From CAVVAL01 sp963742725 (GTDB lineage Bacteria > Actinomycetota > Actinomycetes > Mycobacteriales > Cryptosporangiaceae), in assembly GCA_963742725.1 (NCBI GenBank), contig CAVUMX010000001.1, positions 372,001-436,000 of the forward strand: 64,000 nucleotides of DNA, given 5' to 3'. Below the pieces are notes generated by a model that worked only from the letters and a program-made list of their open reading frames with translations, was not told the origin of the DNA and did not search any database. The translations under genes were made by a program, and so were the position numbers. This document shows, in pieces, positions 9,227 to 17,120 of this stretch; positions within the stretch are counted from its first letter, which is position 1, and each line of letters opens with the position of its first letter.

Positions 9227-9622
9227 ATGGCCGATGCCGACGACGTACGCCGCCTCGCCCTGGCCCTGCCGCACGTGGTGGAGATCGACAGCGAGGGCTT
9301 CGACTTCCGGGTGGCCGACAAGGGGTTCGTCTGGTCCTACCCCGAGCGCGAGCCGGGCAGGCCGCGGGTGATCCGGACCGACATCGCCGTGCTGTTCGTC
9401 GGCGACGAGGCCGAGAAGCAGGCCCTCCTGCTCGGCGAGCCGGCGCTCTTCTTCACCACGCCCGCCTACGACGGCTGGCCGCTCGTGATGCTGCGCCTGG
9501 CGGAGGTCGACGTCGAACGCCTGGGGGAGCTCGTCACCGACGCCTGGCGGATGCGCGCCCCGGAAGAACTCGCCGGCGACCTCGACGAGGCCGACGACGT
9601 GTCGAGCGCCGGCCGGGGTTGA
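9227..9622 (+). CDS. MmcQ/YjbR-family protein
   Basis: The 131-residue protein opens with DDVRRLALALPHVVE and contains FRVADKGFVWSYP and FFTTPAYDGWPLVMLRL. These are the recognisable parts of the MmcQ/YjbR fold, which resembles a double-winged DNA-binding domain. Its molecular role is unknown and DNA binding has been suggested only from structure. The C-terminal ~15 residues are acidic and variable. It has no operon partner. Confidence 0.8.
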   Translation: MADADDVRRLALALPHVVEIDSEGFDFRVADKGFVWSYPEREPGRPRVIRTDIAVLFVGDEAEKQALLLGEPALFFTTPAYDGWPLVMLRLAEVDVERLGELVTDAWRMRAPEELAGDLDEADDVSSAGRG

Positions 9623-9713
9623 GGGCTCACCCTGGTCGTGCCTGGCTGACATCGAGGGCGCACGGAGCGTAAGGTCCGCAGTGGGTTTTCCGGTCTGGGC
9701 CGTGGGGGGCGCC

Positions 9714-10358
9714 ATGAAACCCAAAGGACCGGTCGTCACGCTGCTCGTGGGCCTGGTGACCGCGCTCGTCCTGCTCGGGCTGGGCATGAACGCCCGCTCC
9801 GAGGACACCGCGCGCCAGCGGGCCGCCAACCCGCCGCCGCCACCGAGCGAATCCCCATCGCCCAGCCTGAGCCCGGTTCCGGTCGCGCGGGTCAACGCGT
9901 CGTACGCCGGTCGCGTCGCGGGCGGCGGCGCCACGCTGGCCCTCACGACCCGGGACGGCAAGGCGATCGCGTACCTCTGTGATGGCAAGCGCGTCGAGGC
10001 GTGGCTTCAGGGGACCGCGGTCGACGGCACGCTCGCACTGGCCGGACGCGGCGCGACCCTCGCCGGCACCTTCACAGCCGGCCAGGCCGCCGGCACCGTG
10101 ACGGTCGGCGGCAGGCGGTGGACCTTCTCGGCGCCCGTCGCCACGGCACCGGCCGGCCTGTACCGGGCGACCGCGATGGTCCGGGGAGCGAACCTGGTCG
10201 GCGGCTGGATCGTCCTCGTGGACGGCACCCAGGTCGGCATCGTCAGCACGGACGACGTGCCCACGGCCGCCCCCCGGCTCGATCCCGCCACGGGCAGCGC
10301 GACCGTCGACGGCACGCAGCTGACCGCGAAGCCCGTCGATCCCAGCGCCGGACTGTGA
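9714..10358 (+). CDS. Membrane-anchored extracytoplasmic protein, function unknown
   Basis: The 214-residue protein has a single N-terminal membrane anchor (residues ~5-25), a Pro/Ser-rich spacer (NPPPPPSESPSPS) and a beta-rich outer domain with repeated GTL/GTF/GTV strands. ATG 9714 follows a GGGGGGC tract; the GTG at 9681 is less likely. It is followed after 10 nt by the DUF6529 gene and then the Rieske gene, so the three probably form one redox-related envelope unit. I do not recognise the family. Confidence 0.65.
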   Translation: MKPKGPVVTLLVGLVTALVLLGLGMNARSEDTARQRAANPPPPPSESPSPSLSPVPVARVNASYAGRVAGGGATLALTTRDGKAIAYLCDGKRVEAWLQGTAVDGTLALAGRGATLAGTFTAGQAAGTVTVGGRRWTFSAPVATAPAGLYRATAMVRGANLVGGWIVLVDGTQVGIVSTDDVPTAAPRLDPATGSATVDGTQLTAKPVDPSAGL

Positions 10359-10368
10359 GGGGGCCGCG

Positions 10369-10920
10369 ATGACCGCCGTCCAGACCCAGACCGCTGCCGC
10401 GAAGGTGCTCGTCCCGGTCGTCGCCGGTGCGCTCGTGTCGGTCACGCTCGGCGTGTACGCGCAACTCCACACGCCCACCGGCATCGCGGTCAGCGTCGCC
10501 GGCTTCTCGTCGCCGCTGACGGTGAAGGTGTGGCTGGCGTCGGCCGCGGCCCTGTTCGCGCTGCTCCAGCTGTTCACCGCGCTCGTCATGTACGGCAAGG
10601 TGCCCGGGGTCAGGGCGCCGTCGTGGATCGGCGCGGTCCACCGCTGGCCCGGCCGCATCGCGTTCCTGCTGACGATCCCGGTCGCCGTCCACTGCCTGTA
10701 CGCGTTCGGGTTCGAGTCCTACGACACGCGCGTGCTCGTCCATTCACTGCTGGGATGCCTGTTCTTCGGGGTCTTCACCGTCAAGATGCTGGTGCTGACC
10801 AGGCGGGGGCTCGCCGGCTGGATCCTGCCGCTGGCCGGCGGACTGGTCTTCACCACCTTGATCGCGCTCTGGCTCACGTCGTCGCTATGGTTCTTCACCA
10901 CCGTCGGCGTGCAGTTCTGA
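10369..10920 (+). CDS. Four-helix membrane protein, DUF6529-like (possible b-type haem protein)
   Basis: The 183-residue protein has an N-terminal segment and then four strongly hydrophobic helices. Histidines sit at helix ends or inside helices (AVHRWPGRI, PVAVHCLYAF, VLVHSLLGC), as in cytochrome b561/ferric-reductase-like haem proteins; haem binding is an inference from this pattern. The family (DUF6529 in my memory) is often found next to a Rieske protein, as here, 10 nt upstream. A GAGGGGG Shine-Dalgarno precedes ATG 10369. It probably passes electrons across the membrane to or from the Rieske lipoprotein. Confidence 0.65.
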   Translation: MTAVQTQTAAAKVLVPVVAGALVSVTLGVYAQLHTPTGIAVSVAGFSSPLTVKVWLASAAALFALLQLFTALVMYGKVPGVRAPSWIGAVHRWPGRIAFLLTIPVAVHCLYAFGFESYDTRVLVHSLLGCLFFGVFTVKMLVLTRRGLAGWILPLAGGLVFTTLIALWLTSSLWFFTTVGVQF

Positions 10921-10930
10921 GAGGAAGCCC

Positions 10931-11374
10931 ATGGCCGATCAGGGACCGACCCGCCGCACCGTCCTCACCGGACTGTGCGGCGTCGCGGCGCTCGCCGGAT
11001 GCGACACGTACGGCGAGTCTTCCGAGGAGCCCGCCGCACCCGCACCGGCGCCGACGACCACCAGCACGGCGCGCACCAGCCAGGCCGCCATCGCGAAGGT
11101 CGCCGACATCCCCGTCGGCGGCGGCAAGGTCGTCTCCATGAGCGACCGGAGCCTGCTGATCGTCCAGCCGACGGCGGGCGTCATCAAGGCGTTCGACGCG
11201 AGGTGCACCCATCAGCAGACGGTGATCGGCGACCCGGTCGACGGCGTCAGCAAGTGCCCGAACCACGGTTCCCGGTTCAGGGCGGCGGACGGCTCGGTCG
11301 TCAACGGCCCCGCCGGCTCCCCGCTGAAGTCGATCGCGGTGACCGTCGCCGGAGGAGACATCACGCTCGCGTAG
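10931..11374 (+). CDS. Rieske [2Fe-2S] lipoprotein with Tat-type signal
   Basis: The 147-residue protein has an N-terminal twin-arginine signal (TRRTVLTG) and a lipobox-like LAGC, then a Pro/Ala/Thr linker and the Rieske domain. Cluster ligands are in CTHQ (Cys and His) and CPNHGSRF (Cys and His). It is thus predicted to be exported folded and fixed to the outer face of the membrane as an electron carrier. It has GAGAGGAAG before ATG 10931 and is the last gene of the 9714-11374 unit. Its 3' end overlaps the convergent DUF1697 gene by 14 nt. Confidence 0.88.
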   Translation: MADQGPTRRTVLTGLCGVAALAGCDTYGESSEEPAAPAPAPTTTSTARTSQAAIAKVADIPVGGGKVVSMSDRSLLIVQPTAGVIKAFDARCTHQQTVIGDPVDGVSKCPNHGSRFRAADGSVVNGPAGSPLKSIAVTVAGGDITLA

Positions 11375-11882
11375 CCAGCTCGAGTGTCTTCGTCACGGTG
11401 TTCCAGTTGCGCATCGTCGCGACGACCTTGCTCGACTTCTTGGTGAACGCCGCGGCCAGCTTGCTCGCGCGCATGCCCTCCGGCAGCCACAGGTAGGCCT
11501 CGCGACCGATCACCCGGTACTCGTCCGGTTGGTAGTCGCCGGTGACCTCCTCCGGCGGTGCGGAGAGGAACACGACGAAGTAGCGCGAGGGGTTCGTGGC
11601 CACGTCGCCGAGCGGGTCGGCGTCGACGACGGCCCGGAGTTCGTCGACCGTCCGGACCAGGCACGGCACGTCCAGGCCCCGCTCCGTCCGGATCGCCGCC
11701 TCGATGTCGCGCTCCACCTTCGCGGGCTTCGCGCCGGTCGTGAACACGGCGTTGCCGCTCTGGAGGTGCGTCGCCACGTCGGTGTAGCCGAGCCCGTCGA
11801 GGATCGCGCGCAGGTCGGCCATGGGCAGCCTGTTGACGCGCGCCAGGTTGATACCGCGCAGGAACGCCGCATACCGTGCCAC
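11361..11882 (-). CDS. DUF1697 family protein
   Basis: The 173-residue product starts ARYAAFLRGINLARVNRLPMADLR and has THLQSGNAVF and MRNWNTVTKTLEL, the characteristic blocks of DUF1697. The function is unknown. GTG 11882 is preceded by GGAAGGA at a good distance, which decides it over the longer frame to 11933. Its start region is divergent from the toxin-antitoxin operon and lies next to that operon's operator-like repeat, so the two promoters may influence each other. The 3' end overlaps the Rieske gene by 14 nt. Confidence 0.85.
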   Translation of the reverse strand: MARYAAFLRGINLARVNRLPMADLRAILDGLGYTDVATHLQSGNAVFTTGAKPAKVERDIEAAIRTERGLDVPCLVRTVDELRAVVDADPLGDVATNPSRYFVVFLSAPPEEVTGDYQPDEYRVIGREAYLWLPEGMRASKLAAAFTKKSSKVVATMRNWNTVTKTLELATRA

Positions 11883-11902
11883 CGCACGATCCTTCCGTTG
11901 GT

Positions 11903-11928
11903 ATACCCGATGGTAGACTGCCGGGTAT
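11903..11928. promoter_or_regulatory. Inverted repeat over the toxin-antitoxin promoter (candidate autoregulatory operator)
   Basis: ATACCCG at 11903-11909 and CGGGTAT at 11922-11928 form a perfect 7-bp inverted repeat with a 12-nt spacer. The spacer contains TAGACT (11914-11919), a -10 element 7 nt before the ATG at 11927, so the message would be leaderless. Binding by the ribbon-helix-helix antitoxin would cover both the -10 and the start codon. Confidence 0.5.
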
Positions 11929-12199
11929 GACAACCACCATCAAAGTGGACGTGCGTGTCCGCGACCGGCTTGCCGCGCTCGCCCGCGCGCGGGGCACGAC
12001 GATGGGTGCTCTGCTCGCCGAGGCCACCGAGTTCATGGAGCGCGACGCGTTCTTCGCCTCCGCGAACCAACAGCTGGAGCAGCTCCGCAGCACCGACCCG
12101 CAGGCGTGGGACCGCGACCGTGAAGAGTCCCGGTCCTGGCAGCAGGCAACCGATCGCGACGCGCTGGCGCTCGACGACGAACCGGGCTGGTGGGAGTGA
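11927..12199 (+). CDS. Ribbon-helix-helix antitoxin (MazE-like partner)
   Basis: The 90-residue protein begins TTTIKVDVRVRDRLAALARARGTTMGALL, the beta-strand plus two helices of a ribbon-helix-helix DNA-binding domain. It ends with an acidic, Trp-containing tail (DALALDDEPGWWE) typical of antitoxin segments that wrap MazF toxins. It should repress its own operon and neutralise the toxin encoded by the next, overlapping gene (GTGA overlap). ATG 11927 was chosen because of the -10 element 7 nt upstream. Confidence 0.82.
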   Translation: MTTTIKVDVRVRDRLAALARARGTTMGALLAEATEFMERDAFFASANQQLEQLRSTDPQAWDRDREESRSWQQATDRDALALDDEPGWWE

Positions 12200-12536
12200 C
12201 ATCGATCCGCACCGGCGAGGTGTGGCTCGCGGAGCTGGACCCCGTCGTGGGCCTCGAGCAGGGCGGTCGGCGCCCGGTCGTGGTTGTTTCCTCGAACGGC
12301 ATGAACGCGCTGCCGATCCGGATGGCGATCGTGGTGCCGCTGACCGCGCGGGATCGCGGTCTGATCACCCAACCGAGGATCGCTAGCCCCGACGCCGGCC
12401 TGAGCCGGGACAGTTTCGCCCGACCTGAAGACGTCCGCTCCATCGACACCGACCGGCTGCGCCGCCGGTTGGGCGAGGTCTCCCCCCGGAGCTGGCGGAG
12501 ATCCGCAAGGTCCTCCGCTACTTCCTCGATCTCTAG
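12196..12536 (+). pseudogene. MazF/PemK-type toxin, frameshifted near the C-terminus
   Basis: MazF toxins are RNA-cleaving endoribonucleases. The first ~95 residues are intact: IRTGEVWLAELDPVVG, then RRPVVVVSS, then VVPLTAR, then PEDVRSIDTDRL and RRRLGEVSP. At the C6 run 12482-12487 the frame changes. As sequenced, the rest reads as basic nonsense and runs on into the downstream VOC gene. With one extra C the sequence continues as a normal MazF C-terminal helix (ELAEIRKVLRYFLDL) and ends at TAG 12534-12536. The start GTG 12196 overlaps the antitoxin stop. The gap could be a real inactivating mutation, phase variation at the C-run, or a sequencing error. Whether the shortened toxin is active is unknown. 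Confidence 0.75.
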
Positions 12537-12558
12537 ACGCACGTCAGGAGGCATCGCC

Positions 12559-12966
12559 GTGGACTTCAAGTTGGAACTCGTCCTCGTCCCCGTGACGGAC
12601 GTCGACCTGGCCAAGGCGTTCTACGCCGACAACGCCGGCTTCCGGCTCGACGTCGACCACACGGCCAGCGAGGACTTCCGCATCGTCCAGTTCACGCCAC
12701 CCGGCTCGGCCTGCTCCATCTCGATGGGGATCGGGATCACCAGCGCACCGCCCGGCTCGGCGCAGGGCCTGCACCTCGTCGTCACCGACATCGAGGCCGC
12801 ACGCGAGGAACTGGTCGGGCGCGGCGTCGAGGTGACCGACGTCAAGCACATGGGCGCCGCCGGCTGGGAGCCCGGCGTCCACCCGGAGCGCGCCAGGTAC
12901 GGCTCGTACGCCGAGTTCAAGGACCCCGACGGCAACCTGTGGATCCTCCAGGAGGTCCCGCTGTAA
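12559..12966 (+). CDS. VOC (glyoxalase/bleomycin-resistance-like) family protein
   Basis: The 135-residue protein shows the vicinal-oxygen-chelate repeat: LVLVPVTDVDLAKAFY at the start, GLHLVVTDIEAAREEL in the middle and SYAEFKDPDGNLWILQE at the end. Many such proteins bind a metal and act as dioxygenases, isomerases or drug-binding proteins; the role here is unknown. The frame is fused in sequence to mazF by the frameshift, but GTG 12559 has a perfect AGGAGG seven bases upstream, so this is its own start. Its stop overlaps the next gene's ATG (TAATG), so it is coupled to the PLP decarboxylase. Confidence 0.82.
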   Translation: MDFKLELVLVPVTDVDLAKAFYADNAGFRLDVDHTASEDFRIVQFTPPGSACSISMGIGITSAPPGSAQGLHLVVTDIEAAREELVGRGVEVTDVKHMGAAGWEPGVHPERARYGSYAEFKDPDGNLWILQEVPL

Positions 12967-14147
12967 TGGAGCTGCCGCCGTCCGCCGCCGGGTTGCCCGC
13001 GCTTCCCGCCGACGCGCTGCCGCCACGGGTGCGTGCGGCCATCACGTCCGGCGGCTTCTTCTACGACCTCGACGTGGCCGCCGCCCTGGCGAAGAACCTC
13101 AAAGCGGCTCTTCCGGACTGGGCGGAAGTGTTCTACGCCGTCAAGGCCAACTCCTTCCCGCCGGTCCTCGACGCCCTCAGGCCGCACGTGGACGGATTCG
13201 AGGTCGCGTCGGCGGCCGAGATCGAACTGGCCGGCAGCGCACGCACCGTGGCCGCCGGCCCCGGCAAGAGCCTCGCCCTGCTGACCACGCTGATCGATCG
13301 TGGCGTCGAGGTGATCAACGTCGAGAGCCCCCTCGAACTGCACCGCGTCAACCACGTCGCCGAACGGGCCGGGCGGCGGGTGCCCGTGGCGATCCGGGTC
13401 AATCCCGAGCGGGTCGGCGTCTCCGGGTCGCTCGTCATGGGCGGCGCCGCCACCCAGTTCGGGCTCCCCGAAACCGACGTCCCGGACGCCGTCGCGCTCG
13501 CGCAGCGCCTTCCCGGCATCGACCTGGTCGGCTTCCACATCCACGCCGTCTGCAACAACCTCGACGCCGCCACGCACACCGACTACGTGCGCTGGTGCCT
13601 GGACTGGTCCACGCGCGCGGCGCGCGGGATCGACCTGCGCGTCGTGGACGTCGGCGGTGGGCTCGGCGTGCCGTTCGAGGGCGGCGAGCCGTTCGACGTG
13701 GCACGGTTCGGCGCGTTGCTGGACGAGATCCGCCCGCCGGACGGCGTCCGGGTGCTGTTCGAACCCGGCCGGTATCTCGTCACCGACTGCGGGTACTACG
13801 CCGCCGAGGTCACCGACCTCAAGCACGCCTACGGGACGACGTTCGCCATCCTGCGCGGCGGCATCAACCACTTCCAGCTGCCGACGTCGTGGGACATCCT
13901 GCACCGGTTCGCGGTCCTGCCCGTCGACGACTGGCCGTACCCGTTCGACCGTCCCGAGGTGAAGGACGCGCAGGTCACGGTCGTCGGCGAGCTGTGTACG
14001 CCGGAGGACACGCTCGCCCGGGACATGACCGTCGAGCGGATCCGCGTCGGGGACGTGGTCGTGTTCCCCATGGCCGGCAGCTACGGGTACGAGTTCGCGA
14101 TGCCGAACTTCCTCGGCCATCCGCCGGCCACCCGCACTGCCGTCTGA
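12966..14147 (+). CDS. Type III (alanine racemase-fold) PLP-dependent decarboxylase, siderophore-associated type
   Basis: The 393-residue protein belongs to the ornithine/diaminopimelate decarboxylase fold type III. The PLP lysine is in VFYAVKANSFPP (near residue 62), the phosphate-binding glycines in VDVGGGLGVPF, the EPGRYLV motif follows, and the active-site Cys at the dimer interface is in GELCTPEDTLARD. SbnH- and PvsE-like members of this family work in citrate-based siderophore pathways by decarboxylating an amino-acid intermediate. Convergence on the NIS operon makes that role likely here, though the substrate is unknown. Its ATG is coupled to the VOC gene's stop, and AGGAGG lies upstream inside that gene. 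Confidence 0.82.
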   Translation: MELPPSAAGLPALPADALPPRVRAAITSGGFFYDLDVAAALAKNLKAALPDWAEVFYAVKANSFPPVLDALRPHVDGFEVASAAEIELAGSARTVAAGPGKSLALLTTLIDRGVEVINVESPLELHRVNHVAERAGRRVPVAIRVNPERVGVSGSLVMGGAATQFGLPETDVPDAVALAQRLPGIDLVGFHIHAVCNNLDAATHTDYVRWCLDWSTRAARGIDLRVVDVGGGLGVPFEGGEPFDVARFGALLDEIRPPDGVRVLFEPGRYLVTDCGYYAAEVTDLKHAYGTTFAILRGGINHFQLPTSWDILHRFAVLPVDDWPYPFDRPEVKDAQVTVVGELCTPEDTLARDMTVERIRVGDVVVFPMAGSYGYEFAMPNFLGHPPATRTAV

Positions 14148-14159
14148 CCCCCCGCGCCG

Positions 14160-14214
14160 AGTTTCGGACTTTTGAGGGTGCCGCGGGCCCCGCGACCCTC
14201 AAAAGTCCGAAACT
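14160..14214. repeat. 20-bp-arm palindrome between convergent genes (copy 1; likely bidirectional terminator)
   Basis: Arms 14160-14179 and 14195-14214 are perfect 20-bp reverse complements (core GGACTTTTGAGGGT / ACCCTCAAAAGTCC). The 15-nt loop is itself a CGCGGG/CCCGCG hairpin. It sits in the 85-bp gap between the convergent PLP decarboxylase and ligase genes and could terminate both. A near-identical copy lies at 18835-18890. Confidence 0.8.
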
Positions 14215-14232
14215 GGGGGGGACGGCCGGGTT

Positions 14233-15546
14233 CTAGAGGCGTTCGAAGCCGCGGCGGCGTTCCCAGTCGGTGACCTCGCGCTGGTACGCCGCGATCTCGG
14301 TGCGGCCCGCAGCGGCGTAGTGGGCGACGACGTCCGCTCCGAACGCTTCGGCGGCCACCGGGCTCGCGCCCCACAACGCAAGCGCCTCTCCCAGCGAGGA
14401 CGGCAACCGGGGCAGGCCGGAGGTGAACGCGTTGCCGGTGGACGGATCCGGGAGCGGCAGTTCCCGATCGATCCCGTACAGGCCGGCCGCGACGATGGAC
14501 GCCACGGCGAGATACGGGTTGGCGTCGCCGCCGGGCACCCGGTACTCCAGGCGCAGCGAATCGCCCCGGCCCACCACGCGCACGGGGCAGGTCCGGTTGT
14601 CCCGTCCCCAGGCGATGACCGTCGGCGCGAAGGCGTCCGGTGCGAGACGCTTGTAGGAGTTGACGTTCGGCGCGGACAGCACCGCGAACTCGCCCATGCA
14701 CGCGAGCTGTCCGGCCACGAAGTGCTCCATGAGTGTCGACATGTCGCCCCCGGGACCGGCGAACACGGGCTCACCGTCCACTGTGCGCAGTGACAGGTGC
14801 ACGTGGCACGAGTTGCCCTCGCCCGCGTCGTACTTGGCCATGAACGTGAGCGACACGCCCTCCTGCGCCGCGATGGCCCGGGCGCCGGTCTTGTAGACGG
14901 CGTGGTTGTCACAGGTCCGCTGCGCGTCGTCGTACCGGAACACGATCTCGTACTGGCCGGGATGGCACTCGCCGCGCGCCGACTCCACGCGCATCCCGGT
15001 CTCGCGCATGGCCGTGCGGATCCGGCGGACGAGCGGGTCGATCTCCGTCACCCCGGCGATCGAGTAGTCCACGTTGTGGCGGGTGGCGGGGGTGAGGCGC
15101 CGGTAGTCGGTGTCCCAGGCCTGCTGGAAGGACTCCTGGAAGATCGTGAACTCCAGCTCGGTACCGGCCAGCGCGACGAGGCCCCGCGCGGCGAGCCGGT
15201 CGAGCTGCGTACGGAGCACCTGGCGGGGCGACACCCGCACCGGTTGCCCGTCACGGGTACGGGCGTCGGCCAGGACCAGCGCGGTACCCGGATCCCACGG
15301 CAGCATCCGGAGCGTCGCCAGGTCCGGGACCAGCTCCATGTCGGCGTAGGTGTCGGTGTAGCCGGGGCGGGTCTCCATGTCGACGTCGGTCCCGAAGAGG
15401 TACTCGCAGGCGTCGTACCCGTGCGCCAGGACGTGGTCCCGGAAGTACTCGGGATCGAGCCGGCTCCCCTGCAGGCGGCCCTGCGTGTCCGGCACGGCCA
15501 CGATGACGTTCTCCACGTCACCGGCGAACAACTCGTCCAACGTCAC
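14233..15546 (-). CDS. Glutamine-synthetase-like ligase in the siderophore operon
   Basis: The 437-residue protein has the GS catalytic fold: LAGTELEFTIF with the metal-binding Glu, ESARGECHPGQYEIVF, GNSCHVHLSL with the metal-binding His, and the RDNRTCPVRV plus LEYRVPGGDANPYLA blocks. It lacks the Tyr adenylylation site region of GlnA1 and resembles the gamma-glutamylpolyamine synthetase (PuuA, GlnA3/GlnA4) branch, which joins glutamate to an amine using ATP. It is the last gene of the operon, and its GTG overlaps the preceding synthetase's stop (GTGA). Possible jobs are gamma-glutamylation of diaminopropane, or an extra amide bond in the siderophore. The second would be unusual. Confidence 0.82.
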   Translation of the reverse strand: MTLDELFAGDVENVIVAVPDTQGRLQGSRLDPEYFRDHVLAHGYDACEYLFGTDVDMETRPGYTDTYADMELVPDLATLRMLPWDPGTALVLADARTRDGQPVRVSPRQVLRTQLDRLAARGLVALAGTELEFTIFQESFQQAWDTDYRRLTPATRHNVDYSIAGVTEIDPLVRRIRTAMRETGMRVESARGECHPGQYEIVFRYDDAQRTCDNHAVYKTGARAIAAQEGVSLTFMAKYDAGEGNSCHVHLSLRTVDGEPVFAGPGGDMSTLMEHFVAGQLACMGEFAVLSAPNVNSYKRLAPDAFAPTVIAWGRDNRTCPVRVVGRGDSLRLEYRVPGGDANPYLAVASIVAAGLYGIDRELPLPDPSTGNAFTSGLPRLPSSLGEALALWGASPVAAEAFGADVVAHYAAAGRTEIAAYQREVTDWERRRGFERL

Positions 15547-17120
15547 ACGGCCACCAGGGGGTTCGGGATCTCCACGTACACCGATTGTGTCGCGACGTCG
15601 CCGACCAGCTCGTCGCGGCCGTCCACGCCGGTGAGGAAGTTGGCTTTGCACGGCAGCGTCGGGGCGCTCAGCAGCCGCTCCGCGAACGGGCCGCCCAGCC
15701 GCGCCAGGAAACCGCGCAGCACGCCGAGCAGCGCGGCCTCGTCCGCCACGCCCGCCGATCCCAGCGCGCCGACCAGCCCGAACAGGTTGTTGACGACCAG
15801 GTAGTAGATGACGCGGTCGTCCGTGAGCGCGTCGTCGAAGACCAGTTCGGCGCCCTCGTCCACGTCCGGCAGCAGCGACCGCACCGCGCCGACCTGCGAC
15901 TCCCGGACGTAGTACCCCTGGCTGTCGCGGTACCAGGCGCCGACCGGCCAGCCGGCCGCGTCCAGGCGGATGATCGTGTTCTGGTGGTGCGCCTCCAGTC
16001 CCAGGCCCCAGCGGCGGTGCAGCCAGAGCAGTGGCGCGGCGAGGACGCCCAGGTAGCGGGCGAACCACTCGGCGCTGACGTCGTGGGTGGCCCGGCCTGT
16101 GCGGGTGGCTATCGCGCGCACGATCCCGGCGAGCCGGGAGGTGCCTTCGTCGACGAGCCCGGCGACGCACGCCACCCGGTCGGCGGCCCGGAACGGGTTC
16201 TGGCGGATCGCCGTTTCCAGCCCGCTTTCCACACCCTCGCCGAGCGTGTCCACGGAAATCCACGCCGGATCGCGGACGATCCCGAACGCCGGGTGGGCCG
16301 CCGCCAGCCGCGCGCTCAGCCCGGCGTCCAGCAGGCGCGCGATCCGCACGCCCAGCTCCAGTTCGGACCGCAGGTTGTTGCGGCGCGAGTTCGTGATCCG
16401 CATGCCGAGCGACAGTTTGAGCATGACCGGCGAGTCCGGCCGGTAGACCGTGCGCACCGACGACGTCGGGAACCAGTCCGGGCCGGCCGGGCCGAGGTCG
16501 TGCAGGAGCCCGGCGCTCAGGAGTTCGCGAATGCCCGGCCGCGACCGCAGGTCCCGGGCCTGCCACGGGTGCGCGGGCACCGCGACCGTGTCGGGTGGCA
16601 GCGCGAGGCCCGGATCCAGCGCGGCGACCGCGGCCGCCAGGCCGGCGGGCGCGCCGACCGCTGAGCTGCCGGCCACGACGGAGTGGTGCGCCGCGAACCA
16701 GTGCAGCGGGAACGATCCCCGCAGCTCCGGCGAGTAGGCCGCCGGGCCGTCCTCGTCGCGGCTTTTCGCCATCGGGTGGAACGGATGCCCGCGCAGCAAC
16801 GCCTGCTCGCCGTCGAGGAACGGGGTCGTGCCGGGCGGGGCGGGGCACTGCTCGGCCAGGTAGACGGCCGTGCGGCGGGCCGAGTCGAGGATGCGGGTGA
16901 CCGCGTCCGTGCCCGCGTCCGGCGGCAGCCCGAGCCGGTCGCAGCCCGCGCGCACCAGCGCCGGGGCGAGCGTGGACAGGTCAGCCGGCCCGAACCGGTG
17001 CCAGCCCGTCACCGACCGGTACAGCACCGGCACCGTGTGCCCGGCGACGGTCAGCGAATCCGCCGGCGCCACGCCGAACTCCCGGACGTACGCGCGCAGC
17101 AGCGGATCAGCGTCAGACAT
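15543..17120 (-). CDS. IucA/IucC-family NIS siderophore synthetase (second copy)
   Basis: The 525-residue protein has the NIS synthetase signature GHPFHPMAKSR near residue 130, VPAHPWQ in the middle, SSVRTVYRPDSPVMLKLSLGMRITNSRRN, and EAHHQNTIIR. These line up with the ATP- and carboxylate-binding sites of the family. Such enzymes adenylate a carboxyl of citrate or a related acid and join it to an amine or hydroxamate amine. Length is usual for the family. ATG 17120 overlaps the stop of the upstream synthetase by 8 nt. With two synthetases the operon can condense both outer carboxyls of citrate, as in schizokinen/rhizobactin-type pathways. Confidence 0.9.
   Translation of the reverse strand: MSDADPLLRAYVREFGVAPADSLTVAGHTVPVLYRSVTGWHRFGPADLSTLAPALVRAGCDRLGLPPDAGTDAVTRILDSARRTAVYLAEQCPAPPGTTPFLDGEQALLRGHPFHPMAKSRDEDGPAAYSPELRGSFPLHWFAAHHSVVAGSSAVGAPAGLAAAVAALDPGLALPPDTVAVPAHPWQARDLRSRPGIRELLSAGLLHDLGPAGPDWFPTSSVRTVYRPDSPVMLKLSLGMRITNSRRNNLRSELELGVRIARLLDAGLSARLAAAHPAFGIVRDPAWISVDTLGEGVESGLETAIRQNPFRAADRVACVAGLVDEGTSRLAGIVRAIATRTGRATHDVSAEWFARYLGVLAAPLLWLHRRWGLGLEAHHQNTIIRLDAAGWPVGAWYRDSQGYYVRESQVGAVRSLLPDVDEGAELVFDDALTDDRVIYYLVVNNLFGLVGALGSAGVADEAALLGVLRGFLARLGGPFAERLLSAPTLPCKANFLTGVDGRDELVGDVATQSVYVEIPNPLVAV

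Noticed and set aside
12190..12966. A single MazF-VOC fusion protein from the continuous frame.
   Set aside because: The joining segment is basic nonsense; one added C restores a normal MazF end and stop, and the VOC gene has its own AGGAGG and GTG start.
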